Positions 24,934-33,396 of a DNA stretch of 48,447 nucleotides are shown in pieces. Source of the stretch: UMGS172 sp045587185 (lineage in GTDB: Bacteria; Bacillota; Clostridia; Oscillospirales; Acutalibacteraceae); assembly GCA_045587185.1 (NCBI GenBank), contig JAZNBS010000053.1:1-48447 (forward strand), read 5' to 3'. Below the pieces are notes generated by a model. That model had not been told where the DNA came from. It was given only the letters and a program-made list of their open reading frames with translations, and searched no databases. How positions within the stretch are numbered: position 1 is the first letter of the stretch; every line of letters starts with the position of its first letter. A program made the position numbers and the translations under genes.

Positions 24934-25730
24934 TATCTGCCTCCCAGTCTGCGTCCGGTCTGTTCTTTGCGTGCGCTTTTGTACAACAGTTTAGCGAGGA
25001 AAGAATCCTCGTTATAACAAATTCGGTACAAAAGGTACCCCATAAGTACAAACAACAGCAAAAATGCACCGTGGACGGCAATAGTCCGCAGAGGCACCTC
25101 TGCCAAAGCAGTTTGAGGCCCTGTAGTTATGTAAACCTTTTCGCCAATCGTGAAACGCGAGGTCTCAACCGAGGTAAACTGGTCGGTTATGGGCTTTATA
25201 GGACCCATAATGATAAACCTGTAAGCCCAATAGAACCAGTCGGCAATTTTAGACGGTTTGAGAAATTTAAGAACGAGTGTTATTACATAAAAAACAGCAG
25301 GCGGAATAACTGCCAAAAGGCCTATCACCAAACCCTTGTTTTTGTTCGGCTCCGCACCGTTGAAATCGCAATCATTACGGTCTTTAGCGGCAACCGAAGC
25401 AAACACAGAACCTGTTGTGCAGAAAAGAATTCCTATGCTGAACAATGCGCTGATAACCACTTCTACAACCTTTGCGCTCTTGGGCATATCGGGATAAAGA
25501 GCCATATAACGGTAGTTGTTTTCAGGGGTTTCAGGTGCATCTTCAACACTAATGACTCCGTGGTCAACGGTTGAACCGTCCTCAAGCACTTGGTGAACCT
25601 CATAGCCTACGGGCTTGGTGGAGAAACTCTTCATCATAGTATGGATGGACACCTGCACAAAAAGGCATAGTATACTAGCAAAGATGGCCATGCCGACAAC
25701 CTTAACCGCGGCCTTTAAACTGTTCTGCAT
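24933..25730 (-). CDS. Hypothetical membrane protein
   Basis: A 265-residue protein with an N-terminal hydrophobic segment at about residues 8-33, then a polar extracytoplasmic stretch, three more membrane segments, a second polar region (KPITDQFTSVETSRFTIGEK) and a final helix. I do not recognise it. It is translationally coupled with the YesL-like gene, so they may act together. Confidence 0.8.
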   Translation of the reverse strand: MQNSLKAAVKVVGMAIFASILCLFVQVSIHTMMKSFSTKPVGYEVHQVLEDGSTVDHGVISVEDAPETPENNYRYMALYPDMPKSAKVVEVVISALFSIGILFCTTGSVFASVAAKDRNDCDFNGAEPNKNKGLVIGLLAVIPPAVFYVITLVLKFLKPSKIADWFYWAYRFIIMGPIKPITDQFTSVETSRFTIGEKVYITTGPQTALAEVPLRTIAVHGAFLLLFVLMGYLLYRICYNEDSFLAKLLYKSARKEQTGRRLGGR

Positions 25731-25759
25731 TGCGACACCTCAATTTCAAAAAAATTCAA

Positions 25760-25789
25760 GAGGGCAAACGCTACGGAGCGCTCGCCCTC
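25760..25789 (-). terminator. Terminator after ispH-rpsA
   Basis: GAGGGCGAGCGCT and AGCGTTTGCCCTC pair as a long stem on the minus strand, followed by a T-rich run (TTGAATTTTTTTG). Confidence 0.8.
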
Positions 25790-25799
25790 AAAACTTAGA

Positions 25800-27803
25800 T
25801 TATTCCTCGACGGTTTCAGCAGTTTCTTCTGCTACAACCTCCTCTGCAGCCTCTTCAACTGCATCGGTCTTCTCGATCAAAGCGCGGATAGAAAGGCTTA
25901 CACGCTTCTTGTCGTTATCAATGTCAATGATTTTTGCATCGACATCCTGACCAATCTTAAGTTCGTCAGCAGGCTTTTCAATACGACGGTCTGCAATCTG
26001 AGAAATGTGGATAAGGCCGTCAACTCCGGAGATAATTCTTGCAAATGCGCCGTAGGTGGTCATGCTTACAATCTTAACATTGACAACATCCTCAACGGCA
26101 TATTTTGCCTTGAAAATCTCCCAAGGATTCTCGTCAGCCTTCTTGTGACCGAGAGAAATCTTTTTCTTCTCGGTGTCAATAGCCTTGACATAAACCTCGA
26201 TAGTATCGCCAACCTTGACAACCTCAGAAGGATGCTTGATGCGTTCCCATGAAAGTTCGGAAATGTGAACCATTCCGTCAACACCGCCAAGGTCTACGAA
26301 TGCACCGTAACCGGTGATAGACTTAACAGTGCCGTTGAACTTATCGCCAACTGCAACCTCACTCCAGAACTTTTCTTCAGCGGCACTTCTCTGCTCACGC
26401 AAGATTGCCTTTGCCGAACCGATAACACGGCGGCGCTGACCAATTTCAATAATACGGAAAGATATTGGCTGACCTTTGAGAGCCTCAAGGTCGTCAGACC
26501 TGGAAAGGGTTGCCTGTGAAGCGGGAATGAAAACTCTGATTCCCTCATAGAAAGTGACTACGCCGCCCTTAACAACATCAGAAACGATTGACTCAATCAC
26601 GTCACCGTTTTCTTTAGCGGTAAGTACCTTGTCCCAACCGGCAATAGCGTCAAAGCGCTTCTTGGAAAGCATAACGGTGCCTTCCTGATCGTTGGTACGC
26701 ATAATGATGAGATCAAGCTCATCGCCGACCTTTACAGCCTCGGTCAGCTTTACGCTGGGGTCATTGGAAAACTCGTTTGCCGAGATATAGCCGGTGTGTT
26801 TTCTGCCGACGATATCTACTTCAATCTCAGTCGAGTTGACTGCACGAACGATGCCCTTTACCTTCTGGTCTGTATTTGAACTGCTTTCGGACGCGTTAAG
26901 CATCTCCTCGAAAGTCATTTCATCGTTGATTGTTTCCTGCACTGCAGGGGTCTGCATGTCTTGCATAGTGTTTAGAACCTCCTTTATTATACCGGATGGC
27001 GTTGAAGCCCCGGCCACAACCCCAACAAGGGAATTCGGCAAAAACATCTTGCTGTCAAGTTCATCGGACGTCTCGACGTGCACCGTTTTTTTGCAAACAC
27101 TGCTACACACTTCTCTAAGTTTGCAGGTGTTTGAACTGTGCTTTCCGCCAACCACAACCATCACGTCGCAACGTGACGCAAGTTCATATGCCTCCTCTTG
27201 CCTTTTTGAGGTAGCATTACATATTGTATCAAATATAATTGCATTTGTATAGTGCTTTTTTAATTTTTTTTGACATTTTTTCCACAATTCTTCATTAAAA
27301 GTGGTCTGAGAGACCACTGTCAGGGGTTCTGACAGTGCAATTTCATCATTCTTTTGCAAAATCACAAGGTCTTCCTCACTGTTAAATGTGAAAAACTTAC
27401 CCGTGCAATGCCCGATTATACCCTCAACTTCTTTGTGATGAGCATCCCCCGCTATGAGCACGGTTCTGCCTTGTTCCCCCGCAGCAGCAACAATTTTGTG
27501 AATTTTTGCAACAAACGGGCAGGTTGCATCGGCAACCGTGAGTCCTAACTCGGCTGCTTTTTGGACAACGCACCTCGCAACACCGTGCGACCTTAACACC
27601 AGCACCTCATCATCCGCCACATCATCGGGACTTTCAACAATTCTGGCCCCCCGCTTTCCCAAATCCTCAACCAACTGCGGATTGTGAATAATCGGGCCCA
27701 AAGTTGCAACCTTTTTGCCGTCCGTCAAGAGTTCCTCAACCATATTGACGGCACGGTCAACACCAAAGCAAAAACCCGCCGTTTCGGCTAAAACAACCTT
27801 CAT
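25800..27803 (-). CDS. ispH: Fused 4-hydroxy-3-methylbut-2-enyl diphosphate reductase / ribosomal protein S1
   Basis: Residues 1 to about 290 are IspH, the last enzyme of the MEP isoprenoid pathway, which uses a 4Fe-4S cluster. The three cluster cysteines are Cys12 (GFCFGV), Cys95 (ATCPFV) and Cys195 (TICNAT). Residues 310-667 carry four S1 RNA-binding domains, the third with VKSITGYGAFVDLGGVDGMV and the fourth with VSMTTYGAFARIISGVDGLI, and an acidic tail rich in Glu. The fusion is known in Clostridia and is one of the stronger clues to the class. It starts one base after cmk, the same order as in other Clostridia. Confidence 0.95.
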   Translation of the reverse strand: MKVVLAETAGFCFGVDRAVNMVEELLTDGKKVATLGPIIHNPQLVEDLGKRGARIVESPDDVADDEVLVLRSHGVARCVVQKAAELGLTVADATCPFVAKIHKIVAAAGEQGRTVLIAGDAHHKEVEGIIGHCTGKFFTFNSEEDLVILQKNDEIALSEPLTVVSQTTFNEELWKKCQKKLKKHYTNAIIFDTICNATSKRQEEAYELASRCDVMVVVGGKHSSNTCKLREVCSSVCKKTVHVETSDELDSKMFLPNSLVGVVAGASTPSGIIKEVLNTMQDMQTPAVQETINDEMTFEEMLNASESSSNTDQKVKGIVRAVNSTEIEVDIVGRKHTGYISANEFSNDPSVKLTEAVKVGDELDLIIMRTNDQEGTVMLSKKRFDAIAGWDKVLTAKENGDVIESIVSDVVKGGVVTFYEGIRVFIPASQATLSRSDDLEALKGQPISFRIIEIGQRRRVIGSAKAILREQRSAAEEKFWSEVAVGDKFNGTVKSITGYGAFVDLGGVDGMVHISELSWERIKHPSEVVKVGDTIEVYVKAIDTEKKKISLGHKKADENPWEIFKAKYAVEDVVNVKIVSMTTYGAFARIISGVDGLIHISQIADRRIEKPADELKIGQDVDAKIIDIDNDKKRVSLSIRALIEKTDAVEEAAEEVVAEETAETVEE

Positions 27804-27804
27804 A

Positions 27805-28494
27805 TTACTGCTTATCTCCCAAAATTATACTGTCAACGACCTTGCGCATTGCCTCGACGGCCTGCTCCAAATCAAGGTCAGACGTATCAACAATAACCGA
27901 CTTCTCGGAAGGTCTCAACGGTGCCACGGCACGGTTCATATCCTGCTCGTCGCGCTTTATAAGGTCGGTCAGAACATCTTCAAACTCCACCTTTTGACCT
28001 TTGGCAATCAGTTCATCATAACGTCTTCTGGCTCTAACCTCTGACGATGCGGTAAGAAATATTTTAACCTGTGCATCAGGCAAAACGACGGTGGCAATAT
28101 CCCTGCCGTCCATAACAACATTGTGTTCTTCGGCAAGTTTCCTCTGCAATCCCAATAAAAAGGCTCTGACCTCGGGGATGGCCGATGTCGTAGACGCCAT
28201 CATCGAAACCTCGGGTGTTCTTATAAAGTCTGAAACATCGCGACCGTCCAGCAAAACCCTCTGTTCGTCACCTTTATATGTAATATCAACATTGATACCC
28301 TTAACGTGACGTATAACCGCATTTATATCATCAGTGTTGATGCCCGACGACAACAAACTGAACGCAACCGTGCGGTACAAGGCTCCCGTATCAACATATA
28401 TATATTCAAGATTTTTGGCCAGACGGCGTGCAATGGTACTTTTCCCTGCGCCTGCAGGTCCGTCAATGGCAACGGCAACCGTTTTCGTGTTCAT
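27805..28494 (-). CDS. cmk: Cytidylate kinase
   Basis: Cmk phosphorylates CMP and dCMP. The P-loop GPAGAGKST is at about residues 10-18, followed by YVDTGALYRTVA and MDGRDIATVVLPDA. The ATG at 28494 was chosen because a GAGGG site lies six bases ahead; a TTG 18 bases further upstream is also in frame. 229 residues. It is tightly linked with ispH-rpsA downstream and the flavoprotein gene upstream. Confidence 0.96.
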   Translation of the reverse strand: MNTKTVAVAIDGPAGAGKSTIARRLAKNLEYIYVDTGALYRTVAFSLLSSGINTDDINAVIRHVKGINVDITYKGDEQRVLLDGRDVSDFIRTPEVSMMASTTSAIPEVRAFLLGLQRKLAEEHNVVMDGRDIATVVLPDAQVKIFLTASSEVRARRRYDELIAKGQKVEFEDVLTDLIKRDEQDMNRAVAPLRPSEKSVIVDTSDLDLEQAVEAMRKVVDSIILGDKQ

Positions 28495-28508
28495 AATATC
28501 CCTCTTAT

Positions 28509-29747
28509 TCAATATATACTTCCTGCCGATTCACCTGCGCAATATCCCGTTGAAAAGGCTATCTGCAGATTGAATCCGCCTGTAAAGGCGTCAACATCCA
28601 AGACCTCGCCTGCAAAATAAAGTCCTTTTACCAATCTGGACTCCATCGTCTTGGGATTGACCTCTCCCAAAACAATACCGCCTTTGGTAACGATGGCCTC
28701 GTCAATGGGTCTGAACCCAGTAACTGTCAAGGTCATATCTTTCAGAATACTGACCAATTTTGTGCGTTGTTCACGGGTTATCTGGTTGACCTTTTGCGAA
28801 GGCTCAATACCCGACAGTTTTACTACAACGGGTATCAGTTTCCTCGGCAAAAGTTCGCCCAATGAATTTATATAATCCTTGTTAAGGTTTTTATCAAAAT
28901 CACGGCGGATACGCTCATCCAACTTTTCAGTCGACAGCGCAGGTTTCAAGTCAATGTGCACTTTGTACACATTTTTCTCAGGTTCAAGCATATAGGCCGA
29001 GGCGCTCAGGATAACTGGACCGGACAGGCCGTAGTGTGTGAACATCAATTCACCGAAATCATCATATACCGGCTTTGTACCGCCGTCTTTTGTTACTGTA
29101 ACCTTAATATTTTTAAGGCTTAATCCCTGAACGTTGGAACACCAACCCTCAAGCACATTGACCGCCACAAGTGAAGGACAAAGTTCGGTCACAGTGTGTC
29201 CCACCGACTGTGCCAACGAATAGCCGTCACCCGTAGACCCCGTTAAAGGATATGATAGACCACCCGTGGCAACTATCACAGAATCAGAAAAATAAACAGC
29301 ACCGCTCTCGCACTTAACCCCGACGACAACACCGTTTGAGGTCACAAGTTCTGTGACACGTTCCTGTATAATCTTAACCCCGAACTCTTTTACGGCATTG
29401 ACCAAAGCGTCGACAATATCAACCGCCTTGTCACTTTCCGGAAAAACACGGTTACCGCGTTCGGTTTTAAGCGGAACACCGTGCTGTTCAAAAAAGTTTT
29501 TAGTGTCTTCGGCGGTAAAGTTGCTGAACGCAGAATAAAGAAAACGTCCGTTACCCGTAACAGCGTTAACAAGACCGTTTACATCGGTATCGTTGGTAAC
29601 GTTGCACCTCCCCTTACCCGTTATCATAACCTTACGGGCGGGTCGTGGATTGCGTTCTAAAACAGTAACCTCGGCTCCCATCACAGCCGCCGAATATCCT
29701 GCCATAAGACCGGCGGCACCTCCGCCGACAATCAGCACCTTACTCAC
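28509..29747 (-). CDS. HI0933/YhiN-family FAD-dependent oxidoreductase
   Basis: A 412-residue flavoprotein of the HI0933 (YhiN/BaiN-like) family. The N-terminal FAD motif is VLIVGGGAAGLMAGYSAAVM, followed by GKGRCNVTND and the mid-protein GGLSYPLTGSTGDGYSLAQS. The C-terminal GLYFAGEVLDVDAFTGGFNL is diagnostic. The start is the GTG at 29747, preceded by GAGGTG; ATG is not available. Substrate unknown. It lies 14 nt ahead of cmk and is probably part of that operon. Confidence 0.93.
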   Translation of the reverse strand: MSKVLIVGGGAAGLMAGYSAAVMGAEVTVLERNPRPARKVMITGKGRCNVTNDTDVNGLVNAVTGNGRFLYSAFSNFTAEDTKNFFEQHGVPLKTERGNRVFPESDKAVDIVDALVNAVKEFGVKIIQERVTELVTSNGVVVGVKCESGAVYFSDSVIVATGGLSYPLTGSTGDGYSLAQSVGHTVTELCPSLVAVNVLEGWCSNVQGLSLKNIKVTVTKDGGTKPVYDDFGELMFTHYGLSGPVILSASAYMLEPEKNVYKVHIDLKPALSTEKLDERIRRDFDKNLNKDYINSLGELLPRKLIPVVVKLSGIEPSQKVNQITREQRTKLVSILKDMTLTVTGFRPIDEAIVTKGGIVLGEVNPKTMESRLVKGLYFAGEVLDVDAFTGGFNLQIAFSTGYCAGESAGSIY

Positions 29748-29781
29748 AGAAAACACCTCGCCTTCTCTCTGTCTGTTTTAA

Positions 29782-30294
29782 CTAAAATATATTTTTCAAT
29801 CGGCTTTTAACCGTATAGTAAAGCGGTACACCCAAGGCACCGCAAACAGCCAACTCACCTATCGCCACCTCGGTTGCTACAAGCAAAAAACCTGCCAAAG
29901 TCACACCCTCGGGCAAAAACCAAGTAATCTCAAGTCCTACAAGTACTGCGTTAAACAAGGTCGGCGGTATAATACCAACAAACGGCGTTGCATTTTTGCA
30001 GTATCTTGCCATAACTCTTACGGAAATAGCCGCCAATAGTGTTGCAACAGTGCCAATCACAATATCAACAACACCGAACGGACTGCCGATGTTACCGATA
30101 ATACAACCGATAGCAAGACCCGGAATTGCGGCAGGTGTGAACGCGGCAAGAATATTCAAAGCCTCTGACAGTCTGAATTGAATTCCGCCGTAAGCCAACC
30201 CCAAAGCCGCCGAAACATAGGTTAAAGCCGCGTATGCCGCGGCAATAAGTGCCGCTGTCACGATATATCGCGACAGCGTTTGTGATTTAGACAT
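29782..30294 (-). CDS. queT: QueT-family queuosine precursor transporter
   Basis: QueT is the membrane substrate-binding component of an ECF transporter taking up queuosine precursors such as preQ1. The 170-residue protein has five or six membrane helices and the family region GGIQFRLSEALNILAAFTPA, then GCIIGNIGSPFG. The ATG at 30294 follows CGGAGGA; the frame extends upstream through a structured leader, which I treat as untranslated. No queuosine synthesis genes are nearby, so uptake may supply the pathway. Confidence 0.93.
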   Translation of the reverse strand: MSKSQTLSRYIVTAALIAAAYAALTYVSAALGLAYGGIQFRLSEALNILAAFTPAAIPGLAIGCIIGNIGSPFGVVDIVIGTVATLLAAISVRVMARYCKNATPFVGIIPPTLFNAVLVGLEITWFLPEGVTLAGFLLVATEVAIGELAVCGALGVPLYYTVKSRLKNIF

Positions 30295-30321
30295 ATTAAA
30301 TTCCTCCGTAGTTTTATTTTG

Positions 30322-30405
30322 GGTCAGGATTTTGCGAACTGACCATAGAGTGACAACATTCGAACGCATCACCATAAACCTCAACACGAAATTCACGTGA
30401 TTGAG
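30322..30405 (-). promoter_or_regulatory. Structured leader of queT, candidate riboswitch
   Basis: On the minus strand three hairpins lie in a row ahead of the queT ribosome binding site: CTCAATCACG/CGTGTTGAG (30405-30380), GTGA/TCAC with an inner pairing (30372-30350), and GGTCAG/CTGACC (30344-30322). QueT leaders in other Firmicutes carry preQ1 riboswitches, but I could not match this leader to a class I or II consensus. Confidence 0.5.
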
Positions 30406-30484
30406 ATTCTCGTTTTATAATGTTTTTACCTTGGGCTTTATGAATTACTGACGCAAGGTAAAAAAATTAACATAAATATTAGAA

Positions 30485-30928
30485 TTACTTATCCAGATAC
30501 TTCTGATACTCACCGACAGCCAGTCGGTCACAACGCTCGTTTTCCTCGTGACCCGCGTGACCCTTTATCCAATTAAATGTGACCTTATGCTTTTCACAAA
30601 GTATCAGCAACTCGTCCCACAGTTCGGGGTTAAGAGCAGGCTTTTTGTCACCCTTTCTCCAACCGTTGGATTTCCACGAAGCCGCCCAACCCTTTGTAAT
30701 ACCGTTGACGACATACTGTGAATCGGTGGTTAGAATGACCTCGCACGGTTCTTTGAGTTGTTTTAAAGCCTCAATGCAGGCTGTTAATTCCATTCGGTTG
30801 TTGGTGGTGTTTCGGTCACTTCCCGACATTTCCTTTTCGGCCGAGTTGTATCTCAGCACCGCACCCCAACCGCCGGGGCCGGGGTTGCCCGAACAGGCTC
30901 CGTCGGTAAAAATATATACTGTCTTCAT
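30485..30928 (-). CDS. rnhA: Ribonuclease HI
   Basis: RNase HI degrades the RNA of RNA-DNA hybrids. The four acidic residues are visible: D10 in FTDGACSGNPGPGGW, E48 in MELTACIEAL, D in TTDSQYVVNGI and D in NERCDRLA. The KGHAGHEEN loop is also present. 147 residues, a normal bacterial length. It lies 3 nt after lexA. Confidence 0.96.
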   Translation of the reverse strand: MKTVYIFTDGACSGNPGPGGWGAVLRYNSAEKEMSGSDRNTTNNRMELTACIEALKQLKEPCEVILTTDSQYVVNGITKGWAASWKSNGWRKGDKKPALNPELWDELLILCEKHKVTFNWIKGHAGHEENERCDRLAVGEYQKYLDK

Positions 30929-30931
30929 AGT

Positions 30932-31528
30932 TTAATACTTTCTGTAACTGCCGACAACCCTGCCGAGTATCTCCATATAGTCGGGGTATATGGGGTCAAA
31001 ATCGGGATTTTCAGGCAGAAGATACGGCTTTTTGCCGTTTTCTGCCACCAAACGTTTAACGGTAGCCTCATCCTCGATAAGCGCTACCACAATATCCCCG
31101 TTTCGGCTTGACACATCCTTGTCGGCAATAATGATATCCCCGTCCAAAATACCTGCATCACGCATACTGAGTCCCGAAACGCGAAGCGCAAACAGACTGT
31201 CAGTTCGGTCGGACGATATAGGGCACGGAATGTAGCCCTCAATCTCCTCAACCGCCAATATCGGCTGTCCCGCAGTTACTTTACCAACCAACGGCACCAT
31301 TGACGTCTCTGCAGTGCCTTTAAGACGGATACTGCGCGAGGATTTTGCATCACGGATTATATAACCGTTTTCCTCCAAACCTGACAAAGCGGCATGAACC
31401 GTTGAGGTTGAACGTATACCCGTTGCCTCACATATTTCACGGACGGTAGGCGGTATCGAATTGCCCATTGTCTTTTTCAAAAAGTTGTAAACCAACATTT
31501 GCTTTTGGCTTAAACTAACCTTTGACAT
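30932..31528 (-). CDS. lexA: LexA repressor
   Basis: LexA represses SOS genes until RecA filaments stimulate its self-cleavage. The winged helix-turn-helix is at 1-65 (PPTVREICEATGIRSTSTVH). The cleavage site Ala86-Gly87 lies in VTAGQP, and the catalytic dyad is Ser121 (SGLSMRDAGI) and Lys158 (ATVKRL). The ATG at 31528 follows AAGGAGAG; 198 residues. No Gram-positive LexA box is seen just upstream, only an unrelated 22-bp palindrome; two LexA boxes do flank the dinB promoter in this window. Confidence 0.96.
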   Translation of the reverse strand: MSKVSLSQKQMLVYNFLKKTMGNSIPPTVREICEATGIRSTSTVHAALSGLEENGYIIRDAKSSRSIRLKGTAETSMVPLVGKVTAGQPILAVEEIEGYIPCPISSDRTDSLFALRVSGLSMRDAGILDGDIIIADKDVSSRNGDIVVALIEDEATVKRLVAENGKKPYLLPENPDFDPIYPDYMEILGRVVGSYRKY

Positions 31529-31542
31529 AAAACTCTCCTTGC

Positions 31543-31564
31543 GTGACAAATTCCAATTTGTCAC
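31543..31564. promoter_or_regulatory. Perfect 22-bp inverted repeat ahead of lexA
   Basis: GTGACAAATT and AATTTGTCAC flank CC. It lies 8 nt after the galU stop and immediately upstream of the lexA ribosome binding site. It lacks the GAAC-N4-GTTC core of Gram-positive LexA boxes. Role unknown: a DNA operator or an RNA hairpin. Confidence 0.6.
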
Positions 31565-31571
31565 CCTGATT

Positions 31572-32444
31572 TCAAATTTCTGATGCTATTTTTTTAATAA
31601 ACTCTTTCAATTCATCCTTGACTTCAGGATGGTTAAGACCAACCTCGATATTGGCCTTTATTATGCCAAATTTATTGCCCATATCATAACGGACACCGTC
31701 AAAATCCACGCCGACCATACCGTCACGTCGCGCAATTTCGGCCATAGCATCGGTCAACTGCAGTTCACCGCCCGCACCGTTAGGAATAGCCTGCAAAACA
31801 TTAAAAATGTCGGGTGTCAGAACACAACGTCCCAAAATCGAGTACATTGAAAAAATCTTTTCAATGGGCGGTTTTTCAATCATATCATCAATCAAATAAA
31901 CGTCATCTTCGATATTTTGAACCTTCATCGAACTGTATTTAACAATCTGTTCGGGGGTCACCTCTTTGATACCGACTGCACATTTGTTGTGTTTTTCATA
32001 AGCATGGATAACCTGCCCTATAACGGGATTTTCTTCGTTTATGATAACGTCATCGCCGTACATAACAGCAAACGGCTCGTCTTTGACAAAACTTCTGGCG
32101 CAGAGCACTGCGTGGCCAAGACCCTTGGCTTCTTTCTGACGGATGAAATAAATATTTGCCATCTTAGCAACAGATTTGAGCTCGGAAAGAACGTCCTCTT
32201 TACCGCCACGGGTTTCAAGCAGATGTTCAAGTTCAAACGAATGGTCAAAGTGGTCTTCGATAACGCCTTTCCCACGATTGGTAATGATAAGAATATCCGT
32301 AATTCCCGACGCAACCGCCTCTTCAACTATGTACTGAATCGCGGGCTTATCAACAATCGGGAGCATTTCTTTGGGTACTGCCTTTGATGCCGGTAAAACT
32401 CTGGTTCCGAGACCCGCCGCAGGAATAATTGCTTTAGTAATCAT
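31572..32444 (-). CDS. galU: UTP-glucose-1-phosphate uridylyltransferase
   Basis: GalU makes UDP-glucose for wall polymers and glycolipids. The nucleotide-binding signature PAAGLGTRVLPASKAVPKEM is at residues 8-27, followed by LGHAVLCAR and YGDDVI. 290 residues, typical length. It precedes lexA, possibly in the same transcript. Confidence 0.95.
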   Translation of the reverse strand: MITKAIIPAAGLGTRVLPASKAVPKEMLPIVDKPAIQYIVEEAVASGITDILIITNRGKGVIEDHFDHSFELEHLLETRGGKEDVLSELKSVAKMANIYFIRQKEAKGLGHAVLCARSFVKDEPFAVMYGDDVIINEENPVIGQVIHAYEKHNKCAVGIKEVTPEQIVKYSSMKVQNIEDDVYLIDDMIEKPPIEKIFSMYSILGRCVLTPDIFNVLQAIPNGAGGELQLTDAMAEIARRDGMVGVDFDGVRYDMGNKFGIIKANIEVGLNHPEVKDELKEFIKKIASEI

Positions 32445-32470
32445 TTCAACCTCACCTTTTCACGGTATAT

Positions 32471-33367
32471 TTATACAAAATTAAATTTTTCAATAACCGT
32501 GGTCACAACGCTCATAATGAACGGCATTATCACCAAAATGCAGCCGATTATCATAAGCACATAACCGCCGATACCGCTCAAAACCGCTGCCCAAGTCTTA
32601 ACGCCGCCCTTCGTCTGTACGGTATGACCGTTGGGATATCCGCCCTCATTGAGGATTTTAAGGTCACGCATTGCCTTTTTGTAGTAAAGGTAATTGCTAA
32701 AAATCGGCAGAATTATCGTAAATGCCATCTGAATATATGACAGCAGTTGCAACAATGTGCTCATTGTCTTAAATCGACCGTTTGACATCAAACTGTTGAA
32801 TAGTTTTTCGGTGGCAACTTCCATTTCCTTTTCGAAGTTCTCATCATAACCGTGAACACCGTCCAACCCGTCATTATAGAATTCAAAATCGTCAAGGTCG
32901 GCCGAAATGCCGTATTTCTCCTGAATTTCATATACCTCGGAAACATACTCGACCATAGGTTCCTCTACCGAACTGAAAGCAAAGCCAAGAGCACCCGCCA
33001 TTGCCAACACAATTCCCACTGAGATAGCCAATACTATTGAGCCGACCTTATACATTTTTCGGTAGAAAAACCATACAAACGGAATTCCGAACAGTCCCAA
33101 CACAAACACAGGCCAGTTCCAACCCGCCTTTGAGCCGTTACTGTATTTAAAAAACTTTGGCAGATAAGAATAACTGTTGCGGTCGATGTAATCAACCACC
33201 TCGGCAGTAGGGACACCGTCTACCATGTCTTTATAATAAGTCGGACGGCCATAACCTTTGTTATACTCCCCTGCCGCAAACGAGTTTCCGCATTTTGAAC
33301 AAAATGCGTGGTCAGGTTCACAGGCAGTGCCGCATTTCGGACATATCTTATATGCTTCATTATCCAT
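32471..33367 (-). CDS. Zinc-ribbon membrane protein, DUF2628-like
   Basis: A 298-residue protein that begins with a zinc ribbon (CPKCGTACEPDHAFCSKCG) and continues with about four membrane segments, the first after YLPKFFKYSNGSKAGWNWPV, a DUF2628-like region. A long acidic stretch (residues about 150-200) lies between helices. The ATG at 33367 follows AAGGGA. It is a paralogue of the next gene; both share an xYxPKF...WNW block. Function unknown. Confidence 0.85.
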   Translation of the reverse strand: MDNEAYKICPKCGTACEPDHAFCSKCGNSFAAGEYNKGYGRPTYYKDMVDGVPTAEVVDYIDRNSYSYLPKFFKYSNGSKAGWNWPVFVLGLFGIPFVWFFYRKMYKVGSIVLAISVGIVLAMAGALGFAFSSVEEPMVEYVSEVYEIQEKYGISADLDDFEFYNDGLDGVHGYDENFEKEMEVATEKLFNSLMSNGRFKTMSTLLQLLSYIQMAFTIILPIFSNYLYYKKAMRDLKILNEGGYPNGHTVQTKGGVKTWAAVLSGIGGYVLMIIGCILVIMPFIMSVVTTVIEKFNFV

Positions 33368-33396
33368 AAGAAAAAATCCCTTAATCTTTAAATAAA

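Noticed and set aside
28494..28512. TTG start for cmk giving six more residues
   Set aside because: The ribosome binding site GAGGG lies within this extension and is ideally placed for the ATG at 28494.
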